Source: Chlamydiota bacterium (GTDB taxonomy: Bacteria; Chlamydiota; Chlamydiia; Chlamydiales; JAAKFR01). Taken from it: a DNA stretch of 64,000 nucleotides. Location of the stretch: contig JAJFLY010000006.1 in the NCBI GenBank assembly GCA_021772455.1, forward strand, positions 206,677 through 270,676, in the 5' to 3' direction. The notes beneath the pieces are model-generated. The model had not been told where the DNA came from. It searched no databases and saw only the letters and a list, made by a program, of their open reading frames with translations. The position numbers and the translations under genes are program-made. Shown piece after piece: positions 50,538-59,201 of the stretch (position 1 is its first letter; every line of letters starts with the position of its first letter).

Positions 50538-51305
50538 ATGTCTCGAAAGAAAAAAGTCCTTATTATCATCCACTTGATCTTCGCCTTCTCCTTCCTTTCT
50601 TGGTTGTTGATGAAGCCATATGTGATGGAAGTTGTCTCGAGTAAATCGCAAAAGGCTCTCTACGAGATGGTGATGGAGCGTGAAGCACTTTTTCAAAAAT
50701 TGCCTCAAGCAGAGCAAGAGGCTCTTACGAAAGGCTCCCCGAAGAAAACGGGCACCTCCTGGACACACGAATTTGGAAAAACACCTTCTTTTGCCCTTGC
50801 CTGGATCTTTTTCTCGCTTGTAATCAGTCTACTTCTCCTCTTTCATATCGAGGGGGCTAAAGCAGCTGTTTGGATTTTGCCTCTTCTGGTTGTTGGGTAC
50901 GGCTATTTTCTGTACGCAAGCCCTCAGACAGCTCCCCCTGGCCTCTTTCCAAGTGAGCAATATGTACGCGAGACCTATCTTCTTGAAGAGGAAAATACAA
51001 GCCAACGGGAGCAGCTTTTACAAGGGTGGCATCACTATGTGATCCATGAATGGGCACATCAGACACCAAGTGCAGATCCTGCCCTTTATGATCAACAGCT
51101 TGACGAGGGACTATTTGCCTTTAATATCGCCCGCCTTCAATGGATTTGGGCAGGCAAAGGGGATGAAGTTGTCGTCGCCGGTTTCACAACACCCCCGTCA
51201 GCTTTTCGAGTCCTCACATATTTACTATGGAACCTAATTTTTGCATGGATGATCAATCGACGCGAGAAAAACTCACCATCCGTAGCGCTATCAAGCCCAG
51301 CCTGA
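50538..51305 (+). CDS. multi-pass membrane protein of unknown function
   Basis: The 255-residue protein has a membrane helix at residues about 7-25, two more at about 85-125, and a last one near 225-243 (VLTYLLWNLIFAWMI). A hydrophilic domain between the third and fourth contains GWHHYVIHEWAHQ. I recognise no family. It diverges from the kinase-like gene with 31 bp between starts and overlaps the next membrane protein gene by about 60 bp, so the two are probably co-transcribed. Confidence 0.6.
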   Translation: MSRKKKVLIIIHLIFAFSFLSWLLMKPYVMEVVSSKSQKALYEMVMEREALFQKLPQAEQEALTKGSPKKTGTSWTHEFGKTPSFALAWIFFSLVISLLLLFHIEGAKAAVWILPLLVVGYGYFLYASPQTAPPGLFPSEQYVRETYLLEEENTSQREQLLQGWHHYVIHEWAHQTPSADPALYDQQLDEGLFAFNIARLQWIWAGKGDEVVVAGFTTPPSAFRVLTYLLWNLIFAWMINRREKNSPSVALSSPA

Positions 51306-51775
51306 AAGAGGGCACACTTAAAAAAGGTGGATGGATTGCAGCGGCAGGCGCGATCGCAATTCTTTTAGGGGGAACGCTGCTCCCCTTAACTTACTTAAAA
51401 TTTTGGGGTCTTCCGATCTTCTTATCCGGACTCATTCTCATCGCAATCGGATGGCTCCCCTTCCGTCGTCTACAGAGGCTAGAAATAAAACCGCATTCGC
51501 TTGAATATGATGGTGAATATTTTCTCTTTGTAAAGGATGGGAAACCATTATTTCGGATCCCCAAAAAAAGTATTTCGATGCTCAAGTATGTCGAAGAAAA
51601 GGATATGTATGGAGTCGGAATTTGGTTAAAAAAACCGATCGAAGAGAAGGTCGCTGTGCTACAGAAAAGATTTATGAATGAATCGGTATACCAGACTGGG
51701 GGATGCGATCTTTTCCTCCCCTATTTCACCGAAAACAGCGTCAAACTCCTGCTTGAATCAGATCATGCATCTTGA
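51245..51775 (+). CDS. small membrane protein of unknown function
   Basis: From the ATG at 51245 (176 residues; an ATG at 51227 would add six) the protein has two membrane helices (about residues 30-75) with a short turn between. A soluble domain of about 100 residues follows, with beta-strand patterns (LEIKPHSLEYDGEYFLFVKDG, PLFRIPKKSI), like a PH-domain-type bacterial membrane protein. It overlaps the preceding gene and converges on kdsD with a 35-bp overlap. Function unknown. Confidence 0.55.
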   Translation: MDDQSTREKLTIRSAIKPSLKEGTLKKGGWIAAAGAIAILLGGTLLPLTYLKFWGLPIFLSGLILIAIGWLPFRRLQRLEIKPHSLEYDGEYFLFVKDGKPLFRIPKKSISMLKYVEEKDMYGVGIWLKKPIEEKVAVLQKRFMNESVYQTGGCDLFLPYFTENSVKLLLESDHAS

Positions 51776-52697
51776 TGACACCCACAACCTGACTCCGATC
51801 GACAACAGGAAGCACCATAATCGGATGGTGCTCATCGGACTCCATGAGTTTCATGGCATCCCATGCGAGGGCCTCGACATCGATCGATTTGGGTGAAGGG
51901 GTCATCAAATCACCCACTTTCTCTTGAAGGACTTTTTCCCCTTTTTCTTGAAGGGCACGGCGCAAATCACCATCGGTAAAAATCCCTTTGAGCTGTTTTT
52001 GCTCATCGACCACAACTAAACACCCACACCGTTTGTTCGTAAAATCGACCAAAACTTCTTCTAGCCGTTCTTCGACGGTGCACGTAGGCATCCTTTCTTG
52101 ATCGAGCATCATTTCGCGCACCTTTACAGAGACGCGACGGCCGATCCGTCCACCAGGATGATTGGCTGCATATTGATCGAGGGTAAATCCCTTTGATTGC
52201 ATCACAGCAACTGCGAGCACATCGCCAAAAAGAAGTTGAACCTCAGTTGAAATCGTGGGAGCCAGATCGAAAGGACATAGTTCGGTTGCACAAGGGAGAA
52301 CAGCTGAAAGATCGCTCTGTTTTGCAAGGCGGCTATTTCGATTTGAGGTCACGCCGATTAGCAGAGCGCCGCGATTACGAATAAAAGAGAGAAGCTGCAG
52401 TAGCTCATCGGTCTCGCCGCTTTTACTGAGAATGATAACCAGGTCGCGGTTCGAAACCATACCCAGATCGCCGTGCAATGCATCGATTGGAGGGAGAAAT
52501 GCGGTTTGCGTCCCCGTCGACAACATTGTTGCCGCGATTTTTTGTGCGATAAACCCGCTTTTCCCAATGCCCGTAAAAAAGACGACACCAGCGCACGCCA
52601 ATACGGCTTCTACAACCTGCTCACATGGCTGCAGTTCCAGCTCAGAATAAAACGTCTCAAGCGCTTGCTTTTGTTTGGCTAATAGTTCTTTTAACAT
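51741..52697 (-). CDS. kdsD: arabinose-5-phosphate isomerase (KdsD/KpsF/GutQ)
   Basis: The 318-residue enzyme interconverts ribulose-5-phosphate and arabinose-5-phosphate, the first step of Kdo synthesis for lipopolysaccharide. The N-terminal SIS domain has FFTGIGKSGFIAQKIAATM, HGDLGMV and ILSKSGETDELL. Two CBS domains follow from about residue 200 (MPTCTVEERLEEVL and GIFTDGDLRRAL; DLMTPSPKSI and VGVIKMHDLIQAG). The ATG at 52697 is chosen; a longer frame would overlap the promoter region shared with icd. The gene corresponds to CT399. Confidence 0.93.
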   Translation of the reverse strand: MLKELLAKQKQALETFYSELELQPCEQVVEAVLACAGVVFFTGIGKSGFIAQKIAATMLSTGTQTAFLPPIDALHGDLGMVSNRDLVIILSKSGETDELLQLLSFIRNRGALLIGVTSNRNSRLAKQSDLSAVLPCATELCPFDLAPTISTEVQLLFGDVLAVAVMQSKGFTLDQYAANHPGGRIGRRVSVKVREMMLDQERMPTCTVEERLEEVLVDFTNKRCGCLVVVDEQKQLKGIFTDGDLRRALQEKGEKVLQEKVGDLMTPSPKSIDVEALAWDAMKLMESDEHHPIMVLPVVDRSQVVGVIKMHDLIQAGV

Positions 52698-52726
52698 AAC
52701 AAACGCAATTGTAGCTCCAATGCCCC

Positions 52727-52755
52727 TTGAAGTCATTGAAAAAATCTTCTAGAAT
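52727..52755 (+). promoter_or_regulatory. promoter of icd
   Basis: TTGAAG (52727-52732), 17 bp, TAGAAT (52750-52755). The ATG is 9 bases after the -10 box, so the leader would be 0-3 nt. A weaker divergent promoter for kdsD (ATGACT, 17 bp, TACAAT on the minus strand, 52736-52708) overlaps it. Confidence 0.5.
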
Positions 52756-52764
52756 GAGCCCATT

Positions 52765-54186
52765 ATGACTAAAAAACATCCTATTACAGTTGCTGAAGGG
52801 GACGGAATTGGTCCCGAAATCATGGACGCTACCCTCCATATTCTAGAGGAAGCTGGCGCAGAGCTTGAAATCGAAAAAATCGAGATTGGGGAAAAGGTCT
52901 ATCTCGCAGGAAACCCTGCTGGAATGGAAGAAAATGCCTGGGATTCTCTCCTTAGAACCGGTGTCTTTTTAAAAGCGCCGATCACAACCCCTCAGGGGGG
53001 GGGGTATCGCAGCCTCAATGTCACCGTACGCACCAAGCTTGGCCTCTACGCCAACATTCGCCCTTGCGTCTCGTACTCCCCTTTTATCGAGACCAAGCAC
53101 CCGAATATGGATGTGGTAATCGTGCGAGAAAACGAAGAAGATCTCTACGTAGGGATTGAATATCGCCAAACACCTGACGTCAGCCAAGCACTGAAATTGA
53201 TCAGTCAGCCGGCAAGTGAACGGATCGTGCGCTACGCTTTCGAGTATGCAAGACGGTATGGCAGAAAAAAAGTGACCGCCTTCACAAAAGATAATATCCT
53301 TAAGATGAGCGATGGACTCTTTCACCGGGTCTTTGATGAGATCGCCGAAGAGTACCCCGATATTGAAAATGAACATTGGATTATCGACATCGGTGCGGCA
53401 AAACTCGCCGACACGCCGGAAAATTTTGATGTGATCGTCATGCCCAACCTCTATGGCGACATCGTCTCAGATGTGGCTGCGCAAATCACAGGTTCAGTGG
53501 GACTTGTCGGAACAGCTAATATTGGCGAGAAGGGAGCCATGTTTGAAGCGATTCACGGTTCTGCCCCCCGCCTCGCTGGACAAAATGGCGCCAACCCAAC
53601 CGGATTGATTCTTGCCTCTGTCCTCATGCTTGTCCATATTCATCAGCCCGAGGCGGCAAGCCGCATCCATAACGCGTGGCTCAAAACGATTGAAGAGGGA
53701 ATCCACACAAAAGATATTTGCAAAAAGGGCACCCCTGTCGGAACCAAAGAGTTTGCTCAGGCTGTCGCTGCTCGCCTTGGACAAAAACCCGATACGCTTA
53801 AGGCCGTTGAATATAGTGCCTCTAAAGCAGAAACATGGGCCCACCACGGCTCAAAAGTAACCTCCACAAAACGTGAGCTTGTTGGTGTCGATGTCTACCT
53901 CTACTCCCATGACGCTGTCGAAACCCTCGCGAAGAAGATCAAAGAGGCGAGTATCCCCTCCCTTAAACTCTCAGCTATCACTAACAGGGGCGGACGCGTA
54001 TGGCCTGGAGGAATTCCCGATACATTTTGCGTCGACCACTGGCGTTGCCGCTTTGAAACAGACGGAGCCTTAAAGCCCCAAGAGATCGCCTCGCTTTTGC
54101 AAAGCTTTGCCGATTCAGGGCTTGATGTCATTAAAACAGAAAATCTTTACTCTTTTGATGGAAAACCTGGGTATTCACATGTCTAA
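52765..54186 (+). CDS. icd: NADP-dependent isocitrate dehydrogenase
   Basis: The 473-residue enzyme oxidises isocitrate to 2-oxoglutarate. VAEGDGIGPEI begins the fold, RSLNVTVRTKLGLYANIRP binds substrate, VIVRENEEDLYVGIEY follows, and NLYGDIVSDVAAQITGSVGL with FEAIHGSAPRLAGQNGANPTGLILA binds metal and cofactor. The extra C-terminal domain of about 130 residues is typical of the Thermus/Rickettsia-type long IDH. Pathogenic Chlamydia lack this step, so its presence indicates a complete or nearly complete TCA cycle. Confidence 0.93.
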   Translation: MTKKHPITVAEGDGIGPEIMDATLHILEEAGAELEIEKIEIGEKVYLAGNPAGMEENAWDSLLRTGVFLKAPITTPQGGGYRSLNVTVRTKLGLYANIRPCVSYSPFIETKHPNMDVVIVRENEEDLYVGIEYRQTPDVSQALKLISQPASERIVRYAFEYARRYGRKKVTAFTKDNILKMSDGLFHRVFDEIAEEYPDIENEHWIIDIGAAKLADTPENFDVIVMPNLYGDIVSDVAAQITGSVGLVGTANIGEKGAMFEAIHGSAPRLAGQNGANPTGLILASVLMLVHIHQPEAASRIHNAWLKTIEEGIHTKDICKKGTPVGTKEFAQAVAARLGQKPDTLKAVEYSASKAETWAHHGSKVTSTKRELVGVDVYLYSHDAVETLAKKIKEASIPSLKLSAITNRGGRVWPGGIPDTFCVDHWRCRFETDGALKPQEIASLLQSFADSGLDVIKTENLYSFDGKPGYSHV

Positions 54187-54235
54187 TTATAAAACACACC
54201 AGGGCTGTTAAACTAGGCACTTTTTTCCCCTTTTG

Positions 54236-54574
54236 ATGACCTTTATCCTCACATTCACCTACTGCACCCTCTTTATGAATCCCGATCTCGATTTGGTTCA
54301 TAATATTAAGGTCCTCTCCATTCGGGGAATTTTGTCGCTCCCCTTTCGGTTCTACTCACGTATCTTCAAGCACCGCGGAATCTCTCACTCTCTGATATTT
54401 GGGTCGCTGACACGGATTTTGTGGCTCGGTGGAATCGCGCTCGTGATCTATCAGGCGCTCCCCTCATCGCGCAACATGAATTACTGCCACTCGTATAAGT
54501 ACTTTATCTGGTACGCTGCTGCAGGGGTCTGCCTAGCTGATTGGGGACATCTTCTACTCGACATTAAGCAGTAG
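54236..54574 (+). CDS. DUF2227-like membrane protein
   Basis: The 112-residue product contains NPDLDLVHN and KHRGISHSLIFG, the acidic and His-rich motifs of the DUF2227/YdjM-like group of putative membrane-bound metal-dependent hydrolases. The C-terminal ADWGHLLLD completes the set of metal-binding residues. It has two to three membrane segments. It is short at the N-terminus relative to relatives, where a conserved His often precedes the first helix, so the start or the gene itself may be truncated. The function of the family is unknown. Confidence 0.6.
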   Translation: MTFILTFTYCTLFMNPDLDLVHNIKVLSIRGILSLPFRFYSRIFKHRGISHSLIFGSLTRILWLGGIALVIYQALPSSRNMNYCHSYKYFIWYAAAGVCLADWGHLLLDIKQ

Positions 54575-54575
54575 C

Positions 54576-54971
54576 TCACAGACATTTTTTCCACCAATTA
54601 TTGATCTTATTGTACTGATCTCGAACTTCACAAAGCTCATCAAAAGGATACCGTCTAAGGATACGCTTTGCATTGCGTAGACATTGAGAAGCACGCCACC
54701 GCTCCCCATTTGAAAGTGATGCAGAAGCACACTTCAGATGGGCTTGAATTTGAGCTATATCATCAACCATTTTTGCGCTTAGCGGTGGAGGCGCTGGCAC
54801 TGGCAGACAACAAAAAGAGAGGCTATAGGCAAGCCCAACTCCAACTGGAATCACAACCGTGCAGTAGGAAGCCATTTTGAGAAGAGCTACACTATTAGTT
54901 CGACAATCATGATGAGGGCGAAGTTCATAAAATCCGGTAAAGTAGCGCCCACACGCTTGATTGACATACAT
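54576..54971 (-). CDS. protein of unknown function with one hydrophobic segment
   Basis: Up to 131 residues. The ATG at 54971 overlaps the stop of the E2 gene by one base; a second ATG 32 codons further would begin MASYCTVVIPVGVG, which looks like a signal or anchor sequence ending LSFCCLP, possibly a lipoprotein-type site. The C-terminal 80 residues are helical and rich in Arg and Cys (ASQCLRNAKRILRRYPFDEL). I recognise no family. Probably the last gene of the minus-strand operon that starts with gmhA. Confidence 0.5.
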   Translation of the reverse strand: MYVNQACGRYFTGFYELRPHHDCRTNSVALLKMASYCTVVIPVGVGLAYSLSFCCLPVPAPPPLSAKMVDDIAQIQAHLKCASASLSNGERWRASQCLRNAKRILRRYPFDELCEVRDQYNKINNWWKKCL

Positions 54972-56152
54972 TAGTGGAGCGAGATCGATTCTAGGTGATT
55001 CTTGAAGGCTGCTAAGAACTGGCAGCCGTAGATCCCATCGATAACCCTATGATCAAAAGTGAGAGTGAGATACATCATTTGACGCACCGCAAAAGAATCA
55101 TCCTCGCGTACAACGACCCGTTTCTGGATTGTTCCAGCACCGATAATAGCAACTTCTGGGTGGCGAATAATCGGAACACCGATAAGCGCCCCCGTCATGC
55201 CGAAGTTAGTCAGAGTAACGGTCCCTCCAGAAACTTCGTCGGGAGAGAGTTTACCGCTGCGTGCACGCCCTGAAAGATCAGCTACAGAGTGGGCCAAGCT
55301 GACAAGATTGCGCTCGTGGCAGTTTTTGACGACAGGAACCATAAGCCCCTTCTCAACATTCACTGCAATTCCCACATTCACAGAACGTTTCATGATGATC
55401 GTCTCATCTTGAAGCGAAGCGTTGAGCATGGGAAACTGCTTAAGAGCTTTTGTCATCGCCTGGATTAAAAAGCTTGTAATCGTAAGTTTGACACCATGTG
55501 TCTCCTTAAACCGCTTTTTCTCATGGGCAATTAAGTGCATGATATCGGTCACATCTGCCTCAGAAACAAGTGAGGCGTGGGGCGCTTCGTAAAACGAGCG
55601 GACCATATTATCTGCAATCATTTTGCGCATACCACTGAGACGGATATGCTCTTCCTCTTCTCCCGGCTCTGAGATAGGAACTTTAGGAGTGCTTTTGTTT
55701 GCTAAATGATTTTCCACATCTTTTTTTGTGATCCGTCCACCCTCACCGGTTCCATCGATGGAACGGAGTGTATCGAATGAAATCCCTTCAACTTGAGCTA
55801 AGCGTAATACGGCGGGGGTAAAAACCTCCTCTTTTCCTTTACTCTTGAAAGGACAAGGCTCGACTTGGGCACGCGCTGTAACAGGAGAGGGAGCAGAAGG
55901 AGCAACCTCACCCACTTCAATTTTCAAAAGAGGGGCACCCACTTCAATTTCATCATCGACGTCGACTAGAATCTCTTTAACTATGCCGGCAACGGGGGAG
56001 GGAATTTCTGAATTGACTTTGTCTGTCGAAACTTCAAGCAAAGCTTCATCAACACCAACTTCATCTCCAACTTTCTTGAGCCATTGAACGACGGTTGCCC
56101 CGACTATACTCTCGCCAAGTTTAGGGAGGACAATCTCAACTATTTCTGTCAT
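54971..56152 (-). CDS. dihydrolipoamide acyltransferase (E2), SucB_2/BkdB-like
   Basis: The 393-residue protein has an N-terminal lipoyl domain with the lipoylation motif STDKVNSEIPSP. A Pro/Ala linker and a small peripheral-subunit-binding domain follow (FTPAVLRLAQVEGISFDTLRSIDGTGEGGRITKKDVENHL). The C-terminal acyltransferase domain ends in LTFDHRVIDGIYG, which holds the catalytic His and Asp. This is the E2 core of a 2-oxoacid dehydrogenase complex; the second acyltransferase of Chlamydia (CT400) sits next to gltT and kdsD in the same way. No E1 or E3 gene is adjacent, so the substrate complex (pyruvate, branched-chain or 2-oxoglutarate) cannot be fixed. The first ATG overlaps the upstream symporter gene by 4 bp. 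Confidence 0.9.
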   Translation of the reverse strand: MTEIVEIVLPKLGESIVGATVVQWLKKVGDEVGVDEALLEVSTDKVNSEIPSPVAGIVKEILVDVDDEIEVGAPLLKIEVGEVAPSAPSPVTARAQVEPCPFKSKGKEEVFTPAVLRLAQVEGISFDTLRSIDGTGEGGRITKKDVENHLANKSTPKVPISEPGEEEEHIRLSGMRKMIADNMVRSFYEAPHASLVSEADVTDIMHLIAHEKKRFKETHGVKLTITSFLIQAMTKALKQFPMLNASLQDETIIMKRSVNVGIAVNVEKGLMVPVVKNCHERNLVSLAHSVADLSGRARSGKLSPDEVSGGTVTLTNFGMTGALIGVPIIRHPEVAIIGAGTIQKRVVVREDDSFAVRQMMYLTLTFDHRVIDGIYGCQFLAAFKNHLESISLH

Positions 56153-57405
56153 GACTGGCTCTCCTGAGGAACGGCTGGTTTGTGATCATAGCTGATATAG
56201 ACACCGCTATTATATTGCTCTTCATCGAACTCTCCTTCGGACTTTGCAACAAAAACCGCTACAACCCCATCTCCTAGTACATTAACCACCGTCCCGATAA
56301 TATCACGCAAGCGGTCAATTCCTGCCACAATGGCGATCCCTTCAAGGGGAAGACCGACCGAGCCAAGGACAATAGAGAGAGTCACAATCCCTCCACCAGG
56401 AATTCCTGCGCATCCTACTGCCGAAAGGGTAGCGGTCACCACAATCACAAGTAAGCTTTGCCATCCCAAGTCAATCCCATAAGCTTGAGAAATAAAGACA
56501 GCCGCAATCCCTTGAAATATAGCTGTTCCATTCATATTAATCGTCGAGCCAAGAGGCAAAATGAAGCTGGCAATATTTTTTGAAACGCCAAGGTTTTCCT
56601 CAACGCAGTGGAGCGTTGCAGGAAGCGAGGCTGAGCTGCTTGTTGTCGAAGCGGCCAAAGTAATCGCGTCGGTCATCCCTTTAAAGAAAGGGGTGATCCG
56701 CACTTTTGCGACAAAGAGTAAAATCCCACCGTATACAAGGATGAGATGGATCGTACACACAACATAGTGAGCTAAAACAAGTTTAAGAAGAGGAAAGAGA
56801 ATCCCCACACCAAACGTCCCAGCTACCCATGCCATGATGGCAAAAATGCCGTAAGGGGCAAGGTTCATCACCATTCCGGTCATGGAGAACATCACTTCAC
56901 TAAGCGATTCAAGAACTCTGGCAACGGGCTTCCCCTTTTCTCCTGCAAAATTGATTCCCAAACCGAGGAAGATCGAAAAAACGATCACCTGCAAAATATT
57001 CCCATTTGCAAGCGAACCGATTGGGTTCGAAGGGACGAGATTCATGAACATGCTGATAAGTTCGGGGGTCTCACCGATAGTTAAGTCGACAGCGCCGTGA
57101 TTAAGCCCAATGCCGAGGCCTGGATTGACCAACTTAGCAGCGATAAGGGCAAATACAATCGCAATCATTGTTGTGACCATATAAAGCAAAAGTGTCTTAA
57201 AGCCAACACGTCCAAGTTTTCTTATGTCATTTATGGAGGTGACACCGACGGTCATTGATGAAAAGACAAGCAAAACCACAAGCATATTGAGAAGGCCTAG
57301 AAACACCGTTCCAAAGGGCTTAAGGTAGGCAGCTTTGGGCCCAAGCAAGATCCCTATAAGGGTTCCAAACGTCAGGCCGATCAACATTTTTTTCCATAAC
57401 TTCAT
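56149..57405 (-). CDS. gltT: dicarboxylate/amino acid:cation symporter (GltT-like)
   Basis: The 418-residue membrane protein belongs to the DAACS/SLC1 family. AASTTSSSASLPATL is the serine-rich reentrant loop HP1, NMNGTAIFQGI is the conserved motif in helix 7, GIPGGGIVTLSIVL is HP2, and GIDRLRDIIGTVVNVLGDGVVA in helix 8 carries the substrate-binding Asp and Asn. It takes up glutamate, aspartate or C4-dicarboxylates with Na+ or H+, a plausible carbon source for the TCA cycle encoded in part here. It corresponds to CT401. Confidence 0.93.
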   Translation of the reverse strand: MKLWKKMLIGLTFGTLIGILLGPKAAYLKPFGTVFLGLLNMLVVLLVFSSMTVGVTSINDIRKLGRVGFKTLLLYMVTTMIAIVFALIAAKLVNPGLGIGLNHGAVDLTIGETPELISMFMNLVPSNPIGSLANGNILQVIVFSIFLGLGINFAGEKGKPVARVLESLSEVMFSMTGMVMNLAPYGIFAIMAWVAGTFGVGILFPLLKLVLAHYVVCTIHLILVYGGILLFVAKVRITPFFKGMTDAITLAASTTSSSASLPATLHCVEENLGVSKNIASFILPLGSTINMNGTAIFQGIAAVFISQAYGIDLGWQSLLVIVVTATLSAVGCAGIPGGGIVTLSIVLGSVGLPLEGIAIVAGIDRLRDIIGTVVNVLGDGVVAVFVAKSEGEFDEEQYNSGVYISYDHKPAVPQESQS

Positions 57406-58463
57406 CGTGTTATTCCTGCGAGTATTGTTATTTCTTTTGTTATCCTATCCCAAGCTTCTCGGTTTTTTACAATTTTCAACTCCACTTTAGCCCAACCAAT
57501 TGGCAATAGACTTGAAGCGGCAAAACTTGGGAGCTTCACCCGATCTTTCTCTGTACAGAGCACATACTCTGCTCCCCTCTCTTTACAGCGAGTAACAAAG
57601 CTTTTCAACTCCTTTTCCCCAACCGTCTTATGATCGGGAAGCGTGTGGGTAGCGACTACATCTATTCCAAGGGCTTGCATACTTTCAATAAAACGCCTCG
57701 GATTGCCAATCCCACAAAAAAGGCCAACCTTCTTCCCTTTTGATAAAGAGAGAGGTTCATCATTAATCAAGCGCAGCTCTGTTACACAAATTTGTGTTTC
57801 TACGCAAGGGGCTTGCGTTAACGCAGCCACCTTTTTCTCAACCCGCGCTGAGGGCTCACCGACAAAAACAACAAGATCAGCTCTTGCCAAGCGCTTGGGA
57901 TCGTCACGTAAAAACCCTCTGGGAAAAAACTGCTCTCCACCCAAAGGATCGCTTCCACCAAGTACAACGATCTCAATATTACGAAACAAGCGACGGTGTT
58001 GCATTCCATCGTCGAGCAGAACAACACGTGCTCCTAACTTCTCGGCTTCCAAAGCGCTTTTCAAGCGATCTCTATGCACAATCACGTGCGCCTTTGGAAG
58101 GCGAGAGGCAAGCAACCAAGGCTCATCCCCACACTCTTTAGCCGTATGGCTTTCAATCGACACAACAACAGGATCTTTGCCTTTTTCAGCCCCTCCTCGA
58201 TATCCTCTCGACAGAACCGCTACACCCTGCAATGCTTCTGCTAAAAGCAAAGTCACCTGTGTTTTCCCAACACCGCCCACAACTAAATTTCCGATGCTCA
58301 CAACAGGCAGCGGGGCGTGTTTTTGCGTAAGCCACTTGTGATCGTAAAGCCAATGGCGCAAGCGAATCGCACGGGTATAGAACCAGCTTAAAGGGCGGGT
58401 TACAAGCCCCCAATCCCCTCTTTGAATCCCATCAACGATCCGAATCTCTAACGCTTTTTTCAT
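57402..58463 (-). CDS. lpxK: tetraacyldisaccharide 4'-kinase
   Basis: The 353-residue inner-membrane-associated enzyme phosphorylates the 4' position of the lipid A precursor. PVVSIGNLVVGGVGKTQVTLLLAEAL contains the Walker A (GGVGKTQ), AVLSRGYRGG and VVLLDDGMQHRRL follow, and CGIGNPRRFIESMQALG is typical of LpxK. It overlaps gltT and gmhA by 4 bp each, so gmhA-lpxK-gltT-E2 are one operon mixing LPS and central metabolism genes. Confidence 0.93.
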   Translation of the reverse strand: MKKALEIRIVDGIQRGDWGLVTRPLSWFYTRAIRLRHWLYDHKWLTQKHAPLPVVSIGNLVVGGVGKTQVTLLLAEALQGVAVLSRGYRGGAEKGKDPVVVSIESHTAKECGDEPWLLASRLPKAHVIVHRDRLKSALEAEKLGARVVLLDDGMQHRRLFRNIEIVVLGGSDPLGGEQFFPRGFLRDDPKRLARADLVVFVGEPSARVEKKVAALTQAPCVETQICVTELRLINDEPLSLSKGKKVGLFCGIGNPRRFIESMQALGIDVVATHTLPDHKTVGEKELKSFVTRCKERGAEYVLCTEKDRVKLPSFAASSLLPIGWAKVELKIVKNREAWDRITKEITILAGITR

Positions 58464-59071
58464 AGGCTCAACATTTCTTCTAACATCTCCTTCTCGGCGC
58501 CATAAAAAAGGATCTCCTCCACCATCTCAATGATGATGTGAATAGCAGTCATATGCGCCTCCTGAATCCGATCAGAAGTCGTAAAACCTTCTATTAAAAG
58601 CTCTAAATCGGCAACACCTTTTAATGCGCCGCCCCCCTTCCCCAAAAAAGCAATTGTCCTTAGCCCCAGTGCCTTGGCCTGATTAAAAGCATTCACAAGA
58701 TTCGAAGAGTTCCCACTTGTTGTCAAACCGACAAAAATGTCTCCCTCTTCACCATAAGCTTCAATGCCGCGCGAGAATACATGGTCAAAGCCCAAGTCGT
58801 TCCCCACACACGTGATATGTCCAGGCTCGCTTAAAGCAATAGCCGCAAGCGCCCGCCTCTTTTTTCGAAAAAAACCTGTTAACTCCTCGGCAAAGTGGGA
58901 GGCATCGCACAAACTCCCCCCATTGCCCGCAATCAAAACTTTTTTCTTCTCGCCAAAGCAGGTCGCAAGCATTTGAGCGCTCTTTTCAATAAAAGATAGA
59001 GGCTTTTCAGTCGTTAATTGACGAATGGCATCAACTCCATCCTCGACAGCTTGTAAAATTTTCTCTTTCAC
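58460..59071 (-). CDS. gmhA: D-sedoheptulose-7-phosphate isomerase
   Basis: The SIS-domain enzyme of about 203 residues makes D-glycero-D-manno-heptose-7-phosphate for the LPS core. LIAGNGGSLCDASHFAEELTGFF, LTTSGNSSNLVNAF and the late AHMTAIHIIIEMVE are GmhA signatures with the zinc and phosphate residues. No ATG is available: GTG at 59071 or 59083 is the likely start, since a TTG at 59104 lies upstream of or at the predicted transcription start. Chlamydiaceae LPS lacks heptose, so this gene suggests a richer core or a GDP-heptose glycan. Confidence 0.88.
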   Translation of the reverse strand: MKEKILQAVEDGVDAIRQLTTEKPLSFIEKSAQMLATCFGEKKKVLIAGNGGSLCDASHFAEELTGFFRKKRRALAAIALSEPGHITCVGNDLGFDHVFSRGIEAYGEEGDIFVGLTTSGNSSNLVNAFNQAKALGLRTIAFLGKGGGALKGVADLELLIEGFTTSDRIQEAHMTAIHIIIEMVEEILFYGAEKEMLEEMLSL

Positions 59072-59106
59072 GATTCGGTACACACAATGAAAAATTATAA
59101 GCAAAA

Positions 59107-59135
59107 ATTATATGTGAAAATGGTTTAAAAAGCAA
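59107..59135 (-). promoter_or_regulatory. promoter of the gmhA operon
   Basis: On the minus strand TTGCTT (59135-59130), 17 bp, TATAAT (59112-59107). Transcription would start near 59100, consistent with a GTG start at 59083 or 59071. Confidence 0.6.
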
Positions 59136-59201
59136 CTTGCTCAAAAAATACTTTGATGAAAAGATGGTTGAATCTCACAACTTTATACCAAAGATTTTTT
59201 C

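Noticed and set aside
57643..58341. 232-codon open frame on the plus strand opposite lpxK
   Set aside because: It is antisense to a clear lpxK gene, has low-complexity Ser/Thr/Arg composition and no recognisable motif.
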